Positions 1 through 11,757 of a stretch of DNA of 64,000 nt are shown here, in pieces. The stretch is from positions 5,529,180 to 5,593,179 of the forward strand of contig NW_006499912.1 of assembly GCF_000471905.2 (NCBI RefSeq), in the 5' to 3' direction. A program made the translations under genes and the position numbers. The stretch is from Amborella trichopoda (Eukaryota > Streptophyta > Magnoliopsida > Amborellales > Amborellaceae). Each line of letters starts with the position of its first letter. The stretch's first letter is position 1. The notes under the pieces are model-generated. The model did not search any database. It saw only the letters and a list, made by a program, of their open reading frames with translations, and had not been told where the DNA came from.

Positions 1-1718
1 GTTTCTTAGTCCTAGCCTCTGAAGAACTTTAGGAGTCCTCTTTGGTATTCTAGACTCTTTGGTATTCTAGACTCTTATAAGAGTATTTTAGACCCATCAG
101 CTTATTTCTTTAAAATACTTCATAGTCTTAATGTTTCCTCCATCCTTACATGAAAGTGATGAAATTTTCACTTCAGAAATCAGGTGTCTCGTAAAATCCT
201 AACCCGTGAATGCAATAGTGGCCGGTTCAACTCAGAACCGGCCGGTTAGATCGGAACCGGCTAGTGGCCAGTTTGGGTGATCTTGCCGGGTTTTAAAAAA
301 AATTCAAAAATTTATATAAAATTCGAAAAATAAGGGATTCATTTGTAATGCATTTATATATATATATATTTTATCATTTTGGCCAAGATTGGAAAGTTTT
401 TGGCGATGAATACTTATTTTTACATTTTTCCCATCTTTTTTGAAAAATTTCAAAAATACCTCTTGGCACAAACAGATTTTTTTAAATCCATTTTTTTCAC
501 TAATTTTCAACTTCATTTGGATGTGGTTTGTTTAATAATCCTTTACAATTACAATATACTTCTCATATTTTTTTAGATTTTTTTTGCATTTTTTTATTTT
601 TGTAACATTTTTTGATCGGTCAGGACTTTCCCGGTTAGGGCGGTTGAAATGGCCGGTTTACTGGTCACTAGGAACTAGCCCTTGGCCGGTTTCCGAGGCC
701 AGTTCGATTTTTCGAACAGTGCTTCTAACTTTGTCCAGCAAGTTGTCCTTCTGCAGAAAAGTCTCTAGGACTCTAGGTATATCATCATTTGATAAAGAAG
801 ATCAATCTCTATATTTATTTCAAGAGTTTCCATTTGGCTTTGGATTGGACCTTTGCAGTCTGTGTTTTAATCTTATTTGGAGAACATTTCTTCGTGCACC
901 TATGTTACTGGTTGGAACTTTTAAATTTAGAATAATTTTAGTTTTAGTTGCTGTCAATGACGTAATGGTGTTAAACTTGAGTAATATTCCATGATTCCAA
1001 GTCGTGAAAAACAGGATCCTGATAATTATGGTAAAGTATTCTACAACCCATGTGATTATGGCGACAGTATTTATCACATGGGTCCCCACTGTTCCACCAA
1101 TGGGTTGGAGGTGGTGGGGCCAAGGCTGATCCTGCCAGAGATATCATTATTCCCTTTGCAGGCCCCCAACATCATCCCTCCCAGTGATTGGATGGTGATG
1201 ACATGTGTCATGCTGTTGACTTGATCATATGGGTTATTAGTGTGCGCTGTCCCAAAGTTTTAATCGCGAACAACCAGTATGGTGTTCTAAAACTTCTGGA
1301 ATGCTTGGTTAATTGGAATGGTCATTTGCTTTTTCTGCTAAAAACCAGTTCAACATGCCCTGCTTTTAATTGACATTATTCTCTCCCTTCCATGTGCCCC
1401 TTAAGTTGGTTGCTTGTAATGGCATATTCTACTGAGAGTTGATTGCAAGTGTTTTAAATGCATTGCGATGGAATGGTTCTCTAGAGTATGAAGCAGAGTG
1501 TAATTCTCGTTTTCGCATGCAATCATTTATTTTGAACCTTTGTCCTGACACTAAATTTGACTTGCATATTGTCCCAAAAATAAACAGAGGCAAGGATAAA
1601 AGCTCAGAAGCTTTTTTTTCTCTTAATTTTGGTAACTTGTAACCCAAGTGTTTGATGTCGTGTTTAGGTGAGTCATCTTCCTGATCCCAAATTTTGTTTC
1701 TTATGTTAACTGGAACAG
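1..1718. other. upstream/intronic sequence of the NDL gene, no exon recognised
   Basis: I looked for the expected upstream NDL exon (encoding a GKEH...TYPDLALN-like block) and did not find it, so this stretch is probably a long intron or holds unrecognised sequence. About 190-705 is a GC-rich repeat (listed separately). The rest, including 1070-1140 with several GGTGG runs, shows no gene. Confidence 0.5.
175..715. repeat. GC-rich inverted element with ACCGG/GGCCGGTT subterminal repeats
   Basis: Two GC-rich blocks (about 215-290 and 615-705), each full of GGCCGGTT/AACCGG motifs, flank an AT-rich core. The right edge (CGATTTTTCGAACAGTG) and a possible left edge (CAGGTGTCTCGTAAAATC) resemble inverted hAT-type ends. 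No convincing target duplication is seen. The architecture matches the better-defined element at 3195-3828. Confidence 0.45.
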
Positions 1719-4700
1719 TTATGTCATGCTTTCAAGGACTCTTCTTTTGTCCAGAAGCAGCTTCTTTGCTGCTTCACAACTTCTGCATATACCATATTGA
1801 TCCACCAAGGCACCAGGTTAGTGGCACAATGCCAGTGTTTTAACATTAAAGCCATACCATTTAACCATGTTCGTTTTCAGGATTGCTGCACTAGAATATG
1901 CATGATGCTCATGTAAAAATTTTCTCCCTTTGCTTTAAGAGTTTTTGCAGTTGGAAGCTGCTGGCTCCATCTCTTCTGATGTCTCAGCAGTTACAGTAGA
2001 TGATCTTGCCGACCAGGTGGCTGAAGTCCTTGATTTCTTCAGGTATAATTAGTGAATTCTGTTCTTAATATTTATGGACTATGCATGCTAGTAAAATCCA
2101 TCCTCCTATATAAAGCTTCTTGGTTGACTCATTATTGTTATCTTGCTTCTCATCAGGCTTAGGACAGTTATGTGTATGGGGGTCACAGCAGGAGCTTATA
2201 TCCTCACCCTTTTTGCTGTATGTCTACTCCCAACCATGAAATTTTGACCTCCATTTTTGTTGACAACCTAATCTATTGCAATCTGGATTATCCTATTTTA
2301 TCAGTTTCCGTATTCATCTCCTTTTAAATCTTATAGATGAAGTACAAGGAGCGTGTACTTGGGCTTATGCTTGTGTCCCCTCTATGTGGAGCACCTTCTT
2401 GGACAGAATGGTTATACAATAAGGTCTTTTTCTGCTCACTTTTCTCTGAGGGGTTGTAGTTGTTTCTTAGCCAAATACTTATGCTTGTTGGATCTTGCGT
2501 CTGAATTTGCGCATGCAGGTTCTGTCTAATTTGCTATACTTCTATGGAATGTGCGGGCTATTGAAGGATTTCTTGCTTCAGCGGTATTTTAGTAAGGTGA
2601 ATTTCCTCTTTATGCAATCTATATATTATTGAGGCATTCGTTGGATAGCATATGAAAAGAAGCATTTAATAGACATGGGCCTGTGTTACTAATAAGTAAA
2701 AGATGTATATGCAATAGATGCAAATAGATGGTAGTGAGCTTTTCCAACATGGGTATCTCCATGGATTTAGCATTTTTGTCACTTTTGTTTTTGTTAACCT
2801 TGTTTTATGTTATTTCTTGTTACTACTAGTTTTGGAAATGGTCCTTGATAGAGTAGAATGGCCAACCCTAAATAGTTAGGAAAAAGTACTGATGATGATG
2901 ATGATTATGATGACTGTTAGTTTTTGGGAAAAAGTTCTAATGCTGTGGCAGTCTATTTATTTGAGATGGAGCCTCAACAATCATTTGAGTTAATGTCCTT
3001 GTCGAGAATGCGATCGAGGTGTTCCAAGAAATTGGGTTTTACCAGTTATCCAAGGAAATGAACGCCCCATGAATCTGCCTTTGACCTTTATGTGCAAAAA
3101 ATTATTCCCTTTTCACATAAAATCATCGCTATGAACCATTATACTGAGGTTTTGTCCATGGGTCACGACAATGGGAAGTTCATTTGGCTTTTAACAGTGA
3201 TTCAAAAAGCGAACCGCCTAGCCCCTAGGCGGCCGCCTAGATGGTCCAGAAGGCCTGGGGGCATCGCCTTGGCCTAGGCGGCCAACCTGGGAGGTCGATC
3301 CCTGGGCGGCCGCCAATGCGGTACGGAACCCGCCTAGGCGGGCGCCTAGCGCCCAGTCCTGGGCGGGCCGTCCAGGGCCTGCGCCTTGCCCAGGGGAGGA
3401 AAAACCATTCGGTGAAGGCATTTTTCTTTTTTTTTGTTTTTAAGGGCAAAAAATTAGGGTTTTAGGTTCATTTGAAACCTAAAGCTTGTTGGAGTTAGAG
3501 AGAGAAAGCCTCCAAAAAACTAGATGGCGGTGAATTTTTTAGGATTGAAGAGTTACTCAACGTTAACAAAAATTGATCAAAACATCACCCATTAATATTA
3601 TATTTACTTTTTGATGTTTTGCAAAGTTATATGTAGTATAATTTGAATTATGTACTACAATACATATAACTGATGTTGACATAACTGCAGAATGTCAGAA
3701 TCCTTATTTGAATTCATTTGGGCCGCCCAGGTTCTGGGCGCCCGTCTAGGCGCTGGGCGCCCATCTAGGTGTTGGGCGGCTTGGATCCCCCTACGCCCAA
3801 AATCCGCCTAGCGCTTTTTGAAGCTATGGCTTTTTATTTGGGTTTAAAGAGAACAATTAAATAGGTTGCGTAGGATACTTTAATCTCTATCTCAAGATAC
3901 AGTCAATGGAAAGAATTGCAAACCTATGAAAGCCTATCATAGTTAAATAAGACCTTCACACTACTAGATCTTGCCCCTTAAGATTTTTAGTATGAGTGAG
4001 ATTTGTTTTTTTGTTTTTTAGTTTATCACTATGGCCCAATTTTGTAATATCTGCCATTTTTGACTTGCAGGAGGTTCGTGGTAGTACATATGTTCCTGAA
4101 TCCGACATTGTACAGGCATGTCGAAGGGTAAGCCCCTTCTCGTCGTCCTTTTATGTTAAATTTTTAGGTGCGTCCATACCAAAGCTTCAGTTGCTTTTGG
4201 ATAATGATTATTTTGGTAACAGCTGCTAGATGAGAGACAGAGTGCAAATGTTCTCAACTTCCTTCAGGCCATAAATAGGTACATTCTCTTTTTTTTTTAT
4301 TTTTTTCATTTTTGTGTGATCATGCTAGGAAATGAAGAAATTTCTACTTTGGTATCTTGTTTTATAGGGGAATAGTGGTATATCATTTGCATTGGCAGCA
4401 GATTCCCCGAGGGAAGTTAGCAAACTCTATTGATAAATTGTGAAATTTCTGTGGGTTTTGTTGGAACTGCAATGAGATATTACACTGTTACAGTAACCCT
4501 AGTTATACCAGTTATTAAGAAAATAATGTACATTAAAGTGTGGCTATATTTCTTATTTGGCAGAGATGTTCTTTGTGTCTTAAGTGCCTGTGATTTCATA
4601 TTTGCAGGAGGCACGACCTAACTGATGGTTTGAGAAAACTGAGGTGCAAAACACTTCTGTTTGTCGGAGAGAATTCACCTTTCCATGCCGAGGGCCTCTA

Positions 4701-5348
4701 CATGACCTCCAAATTAGACAAGAGATATACGGCCTTAGTCGAGGTATTAAATCATAAACCATATTCCATGTCCCGCATGAACTCACACAATGTGCATCCA
4801 TTATGTACACATCAATATAATGTTTATGCATCGGCAACATTCACACATTGTGAAGGCATGTGCAGCGTCTGTATGTATTGGTGTGGGATTTGTCATAGGT
4901 GCTTAGAACCTTCTCTGCATATTCATATTATCCCTATATATTCGTTGGTGAATCTAAAGCTACTGAATATATTTTCGATCATGTACTTCTCTTGCATGTT
5001 GATATATGTATGCATATGTGTATGTGCGATTTGTATTTGTAGTCATATATGTATGTATGTATGGATGTGAAGAAATGCCAATATGTATGTAGAGTGACAT
5101 TGGTGGGTTCTGATCAGGTTCAAGCATGTGGATCGCTGGTGACTGAGGAGCAACCACATGCCATGCTGATCCCCATGGAGTATTTCTTGATGGGCTTTGG
5201 CTTCTACAGGCCAAGTGAAGTGAACCCAAGCCCAACCAAAAGCCCATCAAGCCCATTGTGCATATCTCCTGAGCTTCTTTCACCAGAGAGCCTGGGCCTG
5301 AAGCTCAAGCCTATAAAGACACGAGTTGAAATTCCAGGTTTAGTTTAG
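1719..5348 (+). CDS. NDL: NDRG-family protein (NDL / pollen-specific SF21 type), 3' nine exons, 5' partial
   Basis: Plant N-MYC-downregulated-like protein: an alpha/beta-hydrolase-fold protein that in Arabidopsis (NDL1-3) binds the G-protein beta subunit AGB1 and modulates auxin transport; the SF21 branch is pollen-expressed. Coding exons joined by GT-AG introns: 1719-1816, 1951-2042, 2157-2217, 2337-2423, 2519-2596, 4071-4127, 4223-4278, 4608-4743, 5118-5348 (TAG 5346-5348). They give about 297 residues from the first visible Met; the family is about 345, so roughly 50 N-terminal residues lie on exons outside the window. Diagnostic blocks in order are [97 protein letters not shown] and a C-terminal [18 protein letters not shown]. 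Reading frame and splice phases are intact throughout, so the gene looks functional. The codon just before the first Met is split by an intron and could not be verified. The 1.47-kb intron 2597-4070 holds a hAT MITE and a SINE-like fragment. Confidence 0.95.
2835..2915. repeat. SINE-like fragment (family also at about 21230-21385 and 61420-61530)
   Basis: Shares with the 21230-21385 copy the string TAGAG.AGAATG, then CC.AA.TA.TT, AAAAAG and a terminal run of GATGATGATGAT. The inverse of the same pattern occurs at 61420-61530. It resembles the widespread plant repeat whose 3' end reads ...TTGGGGTCGGCTAC... (Au-like SINE). The family name is from memory and not certain. Confidence 0.4.
3195..3828. 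mobile_element. hAT-type MITE with CCTAGGCG subterminal repeats, inside an NDL intron
   Basis: A 634-bp non-autonomous element. The left end CAGTGATTCAAAAAGCG and the reverse complement of the right end, CATAGCTTCAAAAAGCG, match at 13 of 17 positions. Flanking 8-mers GCTTTTAA (3187-3194) and GCTTTTTA (3829-3836) differ by one base, which fits the 8-bp target duplication of hAT transposons. Both ends carry dense, inverted CCTAGGCGG/CCGCCTAG motifs around an AT-rich middle. There is no transposase. It lies in the intron between the exons ending at 2596 and starting at 4071. Confidence 0.75.
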
Positions 5349-6840
5349 AGGTGTATTATACCATAAAAAAATGTATAATGTTGGTGTTCTGTGAGGTTGG
5401 GGGTTCAATAATTCTTTCTTCTCTTCTCTTGATTGTTTTGCTATTCGTTGGTTGTAGATATGTACGTTAGAATCCGGTTTGAGGAAGATGGGGAGGGATT
5501 GGTAACATAATCCCAGTTCATTTTGTGGGGAATAAAGTGGTTGTGCCCGTGACATATATCATATGGAGGAGTGTCTTCGATTTGTATTTTGGATCTCTCT
5601 TTATTTTCTTATGGCTCTCTTGGTTTGAGACATGCTTGAGAACCTATCCTATCTCTCTCTCTCTCTTCTTGCACGCGCACACAATACCATGTGCTATTTC
5701 TATTTTTCTAATATTGACATGCATGCACTGATTAAAAAATGGGCCTAAGGATTAGATAGATGGTCGAGGTGACAGGGAGTCACAATGCCAGTAGTTTCAT
5801 TCCTATTGCTCTCTCTTCAGACAATTACACATGCCCTCTCCCCTGCATAGCCTGCATATGTAGGGTAAGTGTGCCATGCAGGGGAAGTATTGCACACTCG
5901 GACGTGATCCCTGCAACATGCACTGGGCCATTCATAAGGCCCCTTGATACTTTTGAAAGGTTTGGTTGGATATGCTTGTGATTGTGATGGAAACCCTTGC
6001 ATAGCCCCGGCCCGGCCCGGCCCGGGTTGTGGACATATGTGGATGGATGGATGGAGTCTTATTTTTGTCCGTTTGTGAAGTCCATCCCATTCAATAACAT
6101 TAGAAGTATTTTTTTGTTCGATTTCACCGTGTATGTACTTGAAAAAAATTAGTAGTCTTTTTTTTTTTTCGGTTTGATTTCACCATCTATGTACTTGAAA
6201 AAGATAATGTCTCGCGATTGAATAGGCCCCTCTAATTTTAGGAGGGTGAGATTCAAGTGTAGGAGGATGTGGCTAGAGGGAGTGAGAGAGATAAAGGTCA
6301 CAGTTAGAGAGGGAGGGGAGGGGTTAGAGAAGGCATTAGAGAGAGAAAGAAAGGGCATAGTTAGAGAGGGATCAGCTAGATATTGGATAGGCATGATTGG
6401 AGAGAGGGGATTTAGAGGGAGAGAAAGTGCATGGTTGTACAAGGAAAGGACATGGGTAGGACAAGAGGTAAACTTCCTTAAAAAATAAAATATAGGACAA
6501 AGGAACTTCCATGGGGGATGAAACCTACAAGTTCGCATTTTTTGGCTACTCAAACTTCCTAAAGTCAGCGTCATGTAGCACTTCCTATTATTAAACAAAA
6601 AAAGTGCTACCATGAATTGGAACTTCCAATATTTAAAAACGGGAACTTTCAACTTTTTTTTTTTTGAGCCTCTACTTTGTGTTGGGTATGGTGACAGGCA
6701 AACCATTGTACCCATATTTTTTTTAAAAAAAGGTATTATTGTAAAAAAAAAAGGGTTTTTTCTGAAAAATAAGAAAATGATATCTATAAAAGAAATTCAA
6801 TAAATACATATTACCCATCCATTTGAGGGTTACCCTTTTG
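5349..6840. other. NDL 3' flank, no gene recognised
   Basis: Contains the 3' UTR, a (CCCGG)n run near 6010-6025, and a purine-rich tract at 6240-6480 (AGAGAGGGAGGGG). The open frames here are low-complexity and match nothing known to me. Confidence 0.5.
5531..5536 (+). terminator. possible poly(A) signal of the NDL gene
   Basis: AATAAA lies about 180 bp after the NDL stop codon, at a plausible 3' UTR distance. Plant poly(A) signals are loose and no transcript end can be seen, so this is only a candidate. Confidence 0.3.
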
Positions 6841-8220
6841 AGTTATGGAAAGAGACCTCCAATATGTAGATGGGTATCCAAGAGTGAGAGATGACATCCA
6901 AGAAGAGATATTCCAATGAGATTTTGGGTTAGTTAAGTTTCCACTTCTAGAGAAAGAAAGTTTATTAGTTGCTTCCAAAGCACTCTTTTCGATAGCGGTA
7001 TAGCAGTGGGAAAGATGTTGATCGGCGGTGTTGTTCGATCGGGAGAGAGTTTAGAAGAGAAGATTAGTGAGGGTTTTATTTATCGATGTTTAGAGACAGG
7101 TATTATCTCTTATAACCCAAAATTGTAACCTCCATTGTGATAGTGAATTTATATTTACTGAGACTTGTTGTGCACGGAAGCTCTAAACCCGATGGGTTGA
7201 TTTTTGGTAAATAAAATACGAAAAATAGAGCATGAAATACATAACACAAGAACACAAAGATTTACATGGTTCACCAAAGAGGGGTACATCCACAGGCACG
7301 ACAAACAATAATCCATTACACCAATGAAAGTTATATCAAAGATTTTGGAACAAACATTGACAAAAATACGGTCGTGCAAACCCTTTTTAAACTTGCTCAC
7401 CCAAACGGCATTATGCCGATTCTTTCATCTCTATTTTATAACTAGACCAATGTATAGGAAGAGAATTACTTTGAGAGCATACAAGACTTTATCTCATTAA
7501 AAAAGGAAACAACCCAAAATCTCCATAGGCACCGTTTCTCTACAAGAAACCAACCTCTCATTCTACAAGAGTCTTTAGGAGGCAACCTCTCACTCTACAG
7601 GAGTCTTTAGGAGGTATCATCAATGTTTCTCTTCATAGGAAGCTTTCTTCTCTTTAAGAGAAAATTGCATCTTATGTACAAAAGGCTCTATCTCTTTCTC
7701 TCTCTTTAGAGGAACCACCATTATCATACGGTGACTCAAATAGAGCAAACAAATTCTCTGCACTTTCATCACATATATATAAAATTAGGAGTCCATAGTA
7801 AATAGAAAACTTCATATTGATGCTACATATATCTCAAAACTACGAGATAAATTCAAGAGTCCTAATCTTTTTGGATTTCTATTTCTTCTAGAAAACCTAT
7901 CAATATAAATCTTAATCCCACAAAATATGAGAATATTTGAATCCCATAAAATATGGGATTTCTTTATGTTGGTGATTTTGGATAGCACCAAATCCAACAA
8001 GACCGTGGACGTGTTAAGCACGTAAATCATGTATTGTGGTGGTGTGTTTTATTATGTTTTTTTATTTTTCGCATTCGATTTATAGTTGTATTCATCTACT
8101 TTGCATTTAGCCAATTAGGTACACGATCTTGAATGAGATCTCGCTATTTGGGAATCTCGATTCAACACGCTAGGGGTTCACGAGAACCCTACACTTTATG
8201 TATTCACCTCTTGAAATTTA
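6840..8220. repeat. older Copia-like LTR fossil interrupted by a solo LTR
   Basis: The text on either side of the solo LTR (7166-7999) reads as one sequence once the LTR is removed: ...GTGAATTTATATTTACTGAGAC / CGTGGACGTG...GCACGTAAATCATGT... The CGTGGACGT...CACGTAAATC signature is common in plant Copia LTRs; a variant of it also occurs inside the solo LTR at 11758-12512. The older fossil's outer limits are uncertain. Confidence 0.4.
7166..7999 (-). mobile_element. solo LTR, Copia type (fossil)
   Basis: An 834-bp LTR with TGTTG...CAACA termini (the + strand starts TGTTGTGCACGG and ends AAATCCAACA), flanked by AGACT (7161-7165) and AGACC (8000-8004), a 4/5-matching 5-bp target duplication. No internal domain is attached, so it is a solo LTR left by LTR-LTR recombination. 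It is the same family as 11758-12512, in the opposite orientation, and it is nested in an older LTR. Confidence 0.75.
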
Positions 8221-8432
8221 CATAACTCAAGGAAGAATTTGCATTAGCCATTGTTCGTGCCAAAATAGAAAAGAGTACGTGAATTGTGAGGAAAAATTAA
8301 GAGAGAGCTTCTCGAGTCTATTGATAACAATATAACTAATATTCCAATAATTCAACGGTGAGGGGGAGATGGAGTGACTGACTCTATTTTGGCTCATAGT
8401 AACGGTCATCTCCACTGCTTTCGGGTGCGTTG

Positions 8433-8560
8433 AGTGATGGAGAGGAGAGGCAAAAAGAGGTGGAAATGCCTCAAGCACAGCAAGGCACGGAGATCGAGTC
8501 ATGGAGGGGAAAGGCAAAAAGAGGTGGAAATGCCTCAAGCACAGCAAGACACGGAGATCG
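8433..8560 (+). repeat. tandem duplication, 64-bp unit x2, followed by a (GA)n tract
   Basis: GGCAAAAAGAGGTGGAAATG...CACGGAGATCG occurs twice, offset by 64 bp, with only a few differences. It is followed by (AG)n and G-runs at 8565-8600. Confidence 0.8.
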
Positions 8561-8799
8561 TTCCAGAGAGAGAGAGAGAGAGAGGGGGGGGAGGCGGGGC
8601 AATCCTCCTAGTGAGAGAGACCAGGCGTCCTTACAGACAGAGATAGGGGCCTCCTGCCGGTAAACCTTAATGATCAGAGGATATATCTGTAGGTATTTTG
8701 GGTACTTTTCCTTTTAGTGAGAAAAAATCTTTCGAGCTCCAGCTGTTTTACGAACGTTTAAAATTTAAATCTCGAAATATGTAGTATTTCTTTGGATTA

Positions 8800-9015
8800 A
8801 TGGACAGCGGTTCTGACCTACTGCCGGAAGAAAATGATTTTGGCCTGAAAGGGCGAAATCTCATTATTGCTTGCGCAATGATAGTCGTTGCCTTCGCCGT
8901 GGCCATCTTAGTTTTCTCGGCCCATATTTTTTGGCAAACAAGAAAGAGAGCAGCTGTGGAGCCAGAGCCAGGGGTGCCATACATTGAGCTGGTTGTGGAA
9001 AATGCACATCCATAA
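8800..9015 (+). CDS. short single-pass membrane protein ORF, 71 aa, unidentified
   Basis: The ATG at 8800 opens a 71-residue frame ending at 9015. I do not recognise it. It has an acidic N-terminus (about residues 1-15), a strongly hydrophobic segment at about residues 22-44 (LIIACAMIVVAFAVAILVF), a basic stop-transfer TRKR right after it, and a short C-tail (PYIELVVENAHP). This is the shape of the N-terminal anchor of plant membrane proteins such as ATL-type RING-H2 ligases, but no RING or other domain follows. It may be a genuine small membrane protein, a one-exon fragment of a broken gene, or chance. Its composition (balanced codons, GC above the neighbourhood) looks more gene-like than the surrounding AT-rich DNA. 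Confidence 0.35.
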   Translation: MDSGSDLLPEENDFGLKGRNLIIACAMIVVAFAVAILVFSAHIFWQTRKRAAVEPEPGVPYIELVVENAHP

Positions 9016-9109
9016 CAAGAAGCATAAGCCATGCATATGTTGGACGACCATTGATTTGTTTGAAGAAAATGAGGATTCAATGAAGGTTGGCCTTAATTTC
9101 TTGGTTTTA

Positions 9110-9810
9110 TAGTTTTTGGTTTTTTTTTTTTTTGGGGTTAAATCAAAAGGGGAGAAAGCTCTTTACTCGTTTTTCATTAATAATACGAAGGAATACATCT
9201 CATAAATTTACAAATTAGAATAGGACACTTGTGCCACATCATAGAGTATTGTGAGAGAAAGAAAATCCGGCGGTTTGGATAGCTAAACAGTGACGTTTGA
9301 GAAAGCGATAGCTTTCTTGGCAAGAATATCGGCAATAATATCAGCCGCCATATTTGTCTCACGATAAATATGGATTAAGGACTAAATATGACCTGAAAGC
9401 TTATAGCGACAGCTAGTAACAACAATATGAGCTCCTATGGAGCTTTTCATCGATTATTAATTACATCAACCAACAATAAGGAATCACTCTCAATCTGTAG
9501 TGGAAAACAGTTTAACTGGATGTCCCCTGCTTGTAAGAGCACGAAACTCTGTATAGTTATTTGATGTTATTCCAAATGCTACAATGAAGGAGTCATCAAC
9601 ACTTCTAATAATGTCTCCACCACCTGCAAACCCAAGATTTTAAAATGAAACCCCATCAACATTCAATTTGAAATGATTTGGACAAGGAAAATACCATCTA
9701 AATGGTATGAGGTGCTTGATTTTTTGGTTACGCCATATAATCTTGTTTCATAGTTATGTTGCCATTAAAATTGGTGACCATCACTACAACTGAGGACTAT
9801 TTAAGCAATC
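9110..9810 (-). mobile_element. 5'-truncated LINE, 3' end with RNase H domain and poly(A)
   Basis: Read on the - strand, this encodes a degraded plant-LINE RNase H: FKLNVDGVSF, then FAGGGDIIR, then NNYTEFRAL, then IESDSLLLVDVI, and finally NMAADIIADILAKKA. A 3' UTR follows, ending in a poly(A) seen as a T-run at about 9120-9134 on the + strand. In-frame stops occur, for example directly after NVDGVSF and after the LVDVINNR block, so it is dead. The 5' part with endonuclease and RT is absent, which is typical of 5'-truncated insertions. Confidence 0.65.
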
Positions 9811-11190
9811 CATTGTTATGGTGCACCCAAATCCAAATGTACATTAATTAGTGTTGATACTTATGTAGTAAATGTAGGACCAACTTGCTCATTTCACATG
9901 AATTGTAATGGTAAGATTCGATAGAAGAATGTCTTCTTAGGGAAAATTTGAAACATCAATAAATTTTTCTTTTTACATTTTTTAAAATAAAAACTTTGTT
10001 TGTTTTTTTTCTTGCAATTGAACTGTGAAAAGCAATATATCATAAGAGATATTGTCCCAGTGAGAAGATTTTATAATGTATAGCTGGAAGAAAGTGTTCA
10101 CAAGCCTATTTTCTGTACATGGAGATCACAAGCATTCCCATTCATTAGATGTCAAATTGGATGGTTTGGAGTGAGTCATGAAGTTTGATTTTTTTTTTTT
10201 TGAACTTTGTATCTATTCAATGGCACTCTTACAATCACCCATTTTGAAATTTAAGGGACAAGAATGATTGTGACATCTATGTACAAAAAATAAAAGGTTT
10301 CTTTGTAAACAATCTCATATGCTTAGACTGATCACGTCAACAAATATTCTTTTTGCTTTCTTTGGTAATTTGATCATGTCAACATTTTGTTGCATGGCAT
10401 ATTCTAATTCCTTTCCACTCCAAATTAAGGTGATGATGCCAATTAGAAAGAACTAATTTCTGGCATTGTCATAATAAATAAGGATAATAAATAAGGAAAA
10501 GAAAGAGCCCATACCACATATATTTAGTGCACCAAACATTTCCTTTTTTACTCATGAATGAGGGGGAAAGAACAAAATATTGGTAATCAGCGGTCTGTCC
10601 AAATTGGCCTAAATCTCCATGCTTAAATCAGAAATGTTGTGGTATTCAATGTTTCCCTACAATGGTTAAATGCAAAGACACGCACATTATAATCTAGTGT
10701 ATTTGTTATGTTTGCAGATAGTTCTTGCTAGATAAATGAAGTGTTTGAAAATCAAGGCTAAATTTATGAAATTTAGGTCCCCATTGTAAAATTTGAGAAC
10801 CCTAGAGCTAGTTTTGAACTATCTCTTGATAGTGACAGTTTCCCAATGCGAAGAAAATATCGTAAAATCAATCTAGGTAACTTGAGATGTGTTTCTGCTC
10901 GACGTAACATGTATCAAACCATCTAAATCTAAGATATTCTCTTTCAAAGAGTTCTAATGAGCAAATGATATGATGATATGAAATGGGCTATTGACTTCTT
11001 ATTTGGGTATGATAGCAGTGATAGTCAAGAACATCCATGAAACTCGCTTAATTTAGTCCTTTGTAAGTGGAAGACATTTATGATGAAGTAGACTGTCGCG
11101 CTATCCGCATTGTTTAAATGTGAGTTTAAACAGCCTAGACATCATAGTTAATTTCGTCGTGGTGGTTATTGAGGATGGGGATGACAATTG
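9811..11190. other. intergenic, nothing recognised
   Basis: AT-rich sequence with T-runs near 9965, 10005 and 10190. No coding domain, RNA gene or clear element boundary was found. Confidence 0.4.
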
Positions 11191-11650
11191 GGGCACTGAA
11201 GTCTTATTGGAACTGATTCATTTACTGAAAGCAATCCACAAACTAATCCAATTGTTTGTCAGATATGCAATAATCCAGGACATATTGCTTGCAATTGCGA
11301 TAATCGGTGGAACCAAAAATTTTAGTCTAATAATATTCTCCAATCCTTGTCAGGAATGAGCTCATCATCTCCATATGATGATCGCTGGTATCCAGATTCT
11401 GGTGCAACTAATCAACCAACCTCAGATCTTACCAGCTTATCACAATCTGATTACCAAGGCCAGGATCAAATCATGGTTTGCAATGGTGTAGAACTTCCAA
11501 TTTTAAGTTTCAAATTAGAGAATGTTTTACATGTTCTTGCCATAAAGGAAAATCTTATTTCTGATGAAAAATTTACTGGAGATAGTGTTTGTTTCTTTAT
11601 TTTCTCTCCGACAGGTTTTTTACCAAGGACCAACAGACCGGGATAATTCT
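11190..11650 (+). pseudogene. Copia gag-pol fossil (zinc knuckle and start of protease)
   Basis: Translated pieces match Ty1/Copia polyproteins of plants: a CCHC zinc knuckle (CQICNNPGHIACNC) near 11250-11295, followed by WYPDSGATNQPTSDL (protease active-site block) and the linker VLHVLAIKENLIS toward the integrase. Only this small part remains. It is an old, broken fossil with several breaks; neither its LTRs nor an RT domain is visible. The LTR beginning at 11758 has its own target duplication, so it is a separate insertion. Confidence 0.7.
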
Positions 11651-11757
11651 CTGATAGAAGGCCAAAGTAAAGGGTGACATTATCCCATCTAACAGGCTAG
11701 AATCAATGGAGCACTAGGAGGAACTTTTAAATATTTTTCAAATAGAGATAAAACAGG

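Noticed and set aside
6149-6715. A 188-codon - strand frame downstream of the NDL gene
   Set aside because: It runs through a low-complexity CT-rich tract with Ser/Pro/Leu-rich text, shows no domain, and ends in poly-Lys from an A-run.
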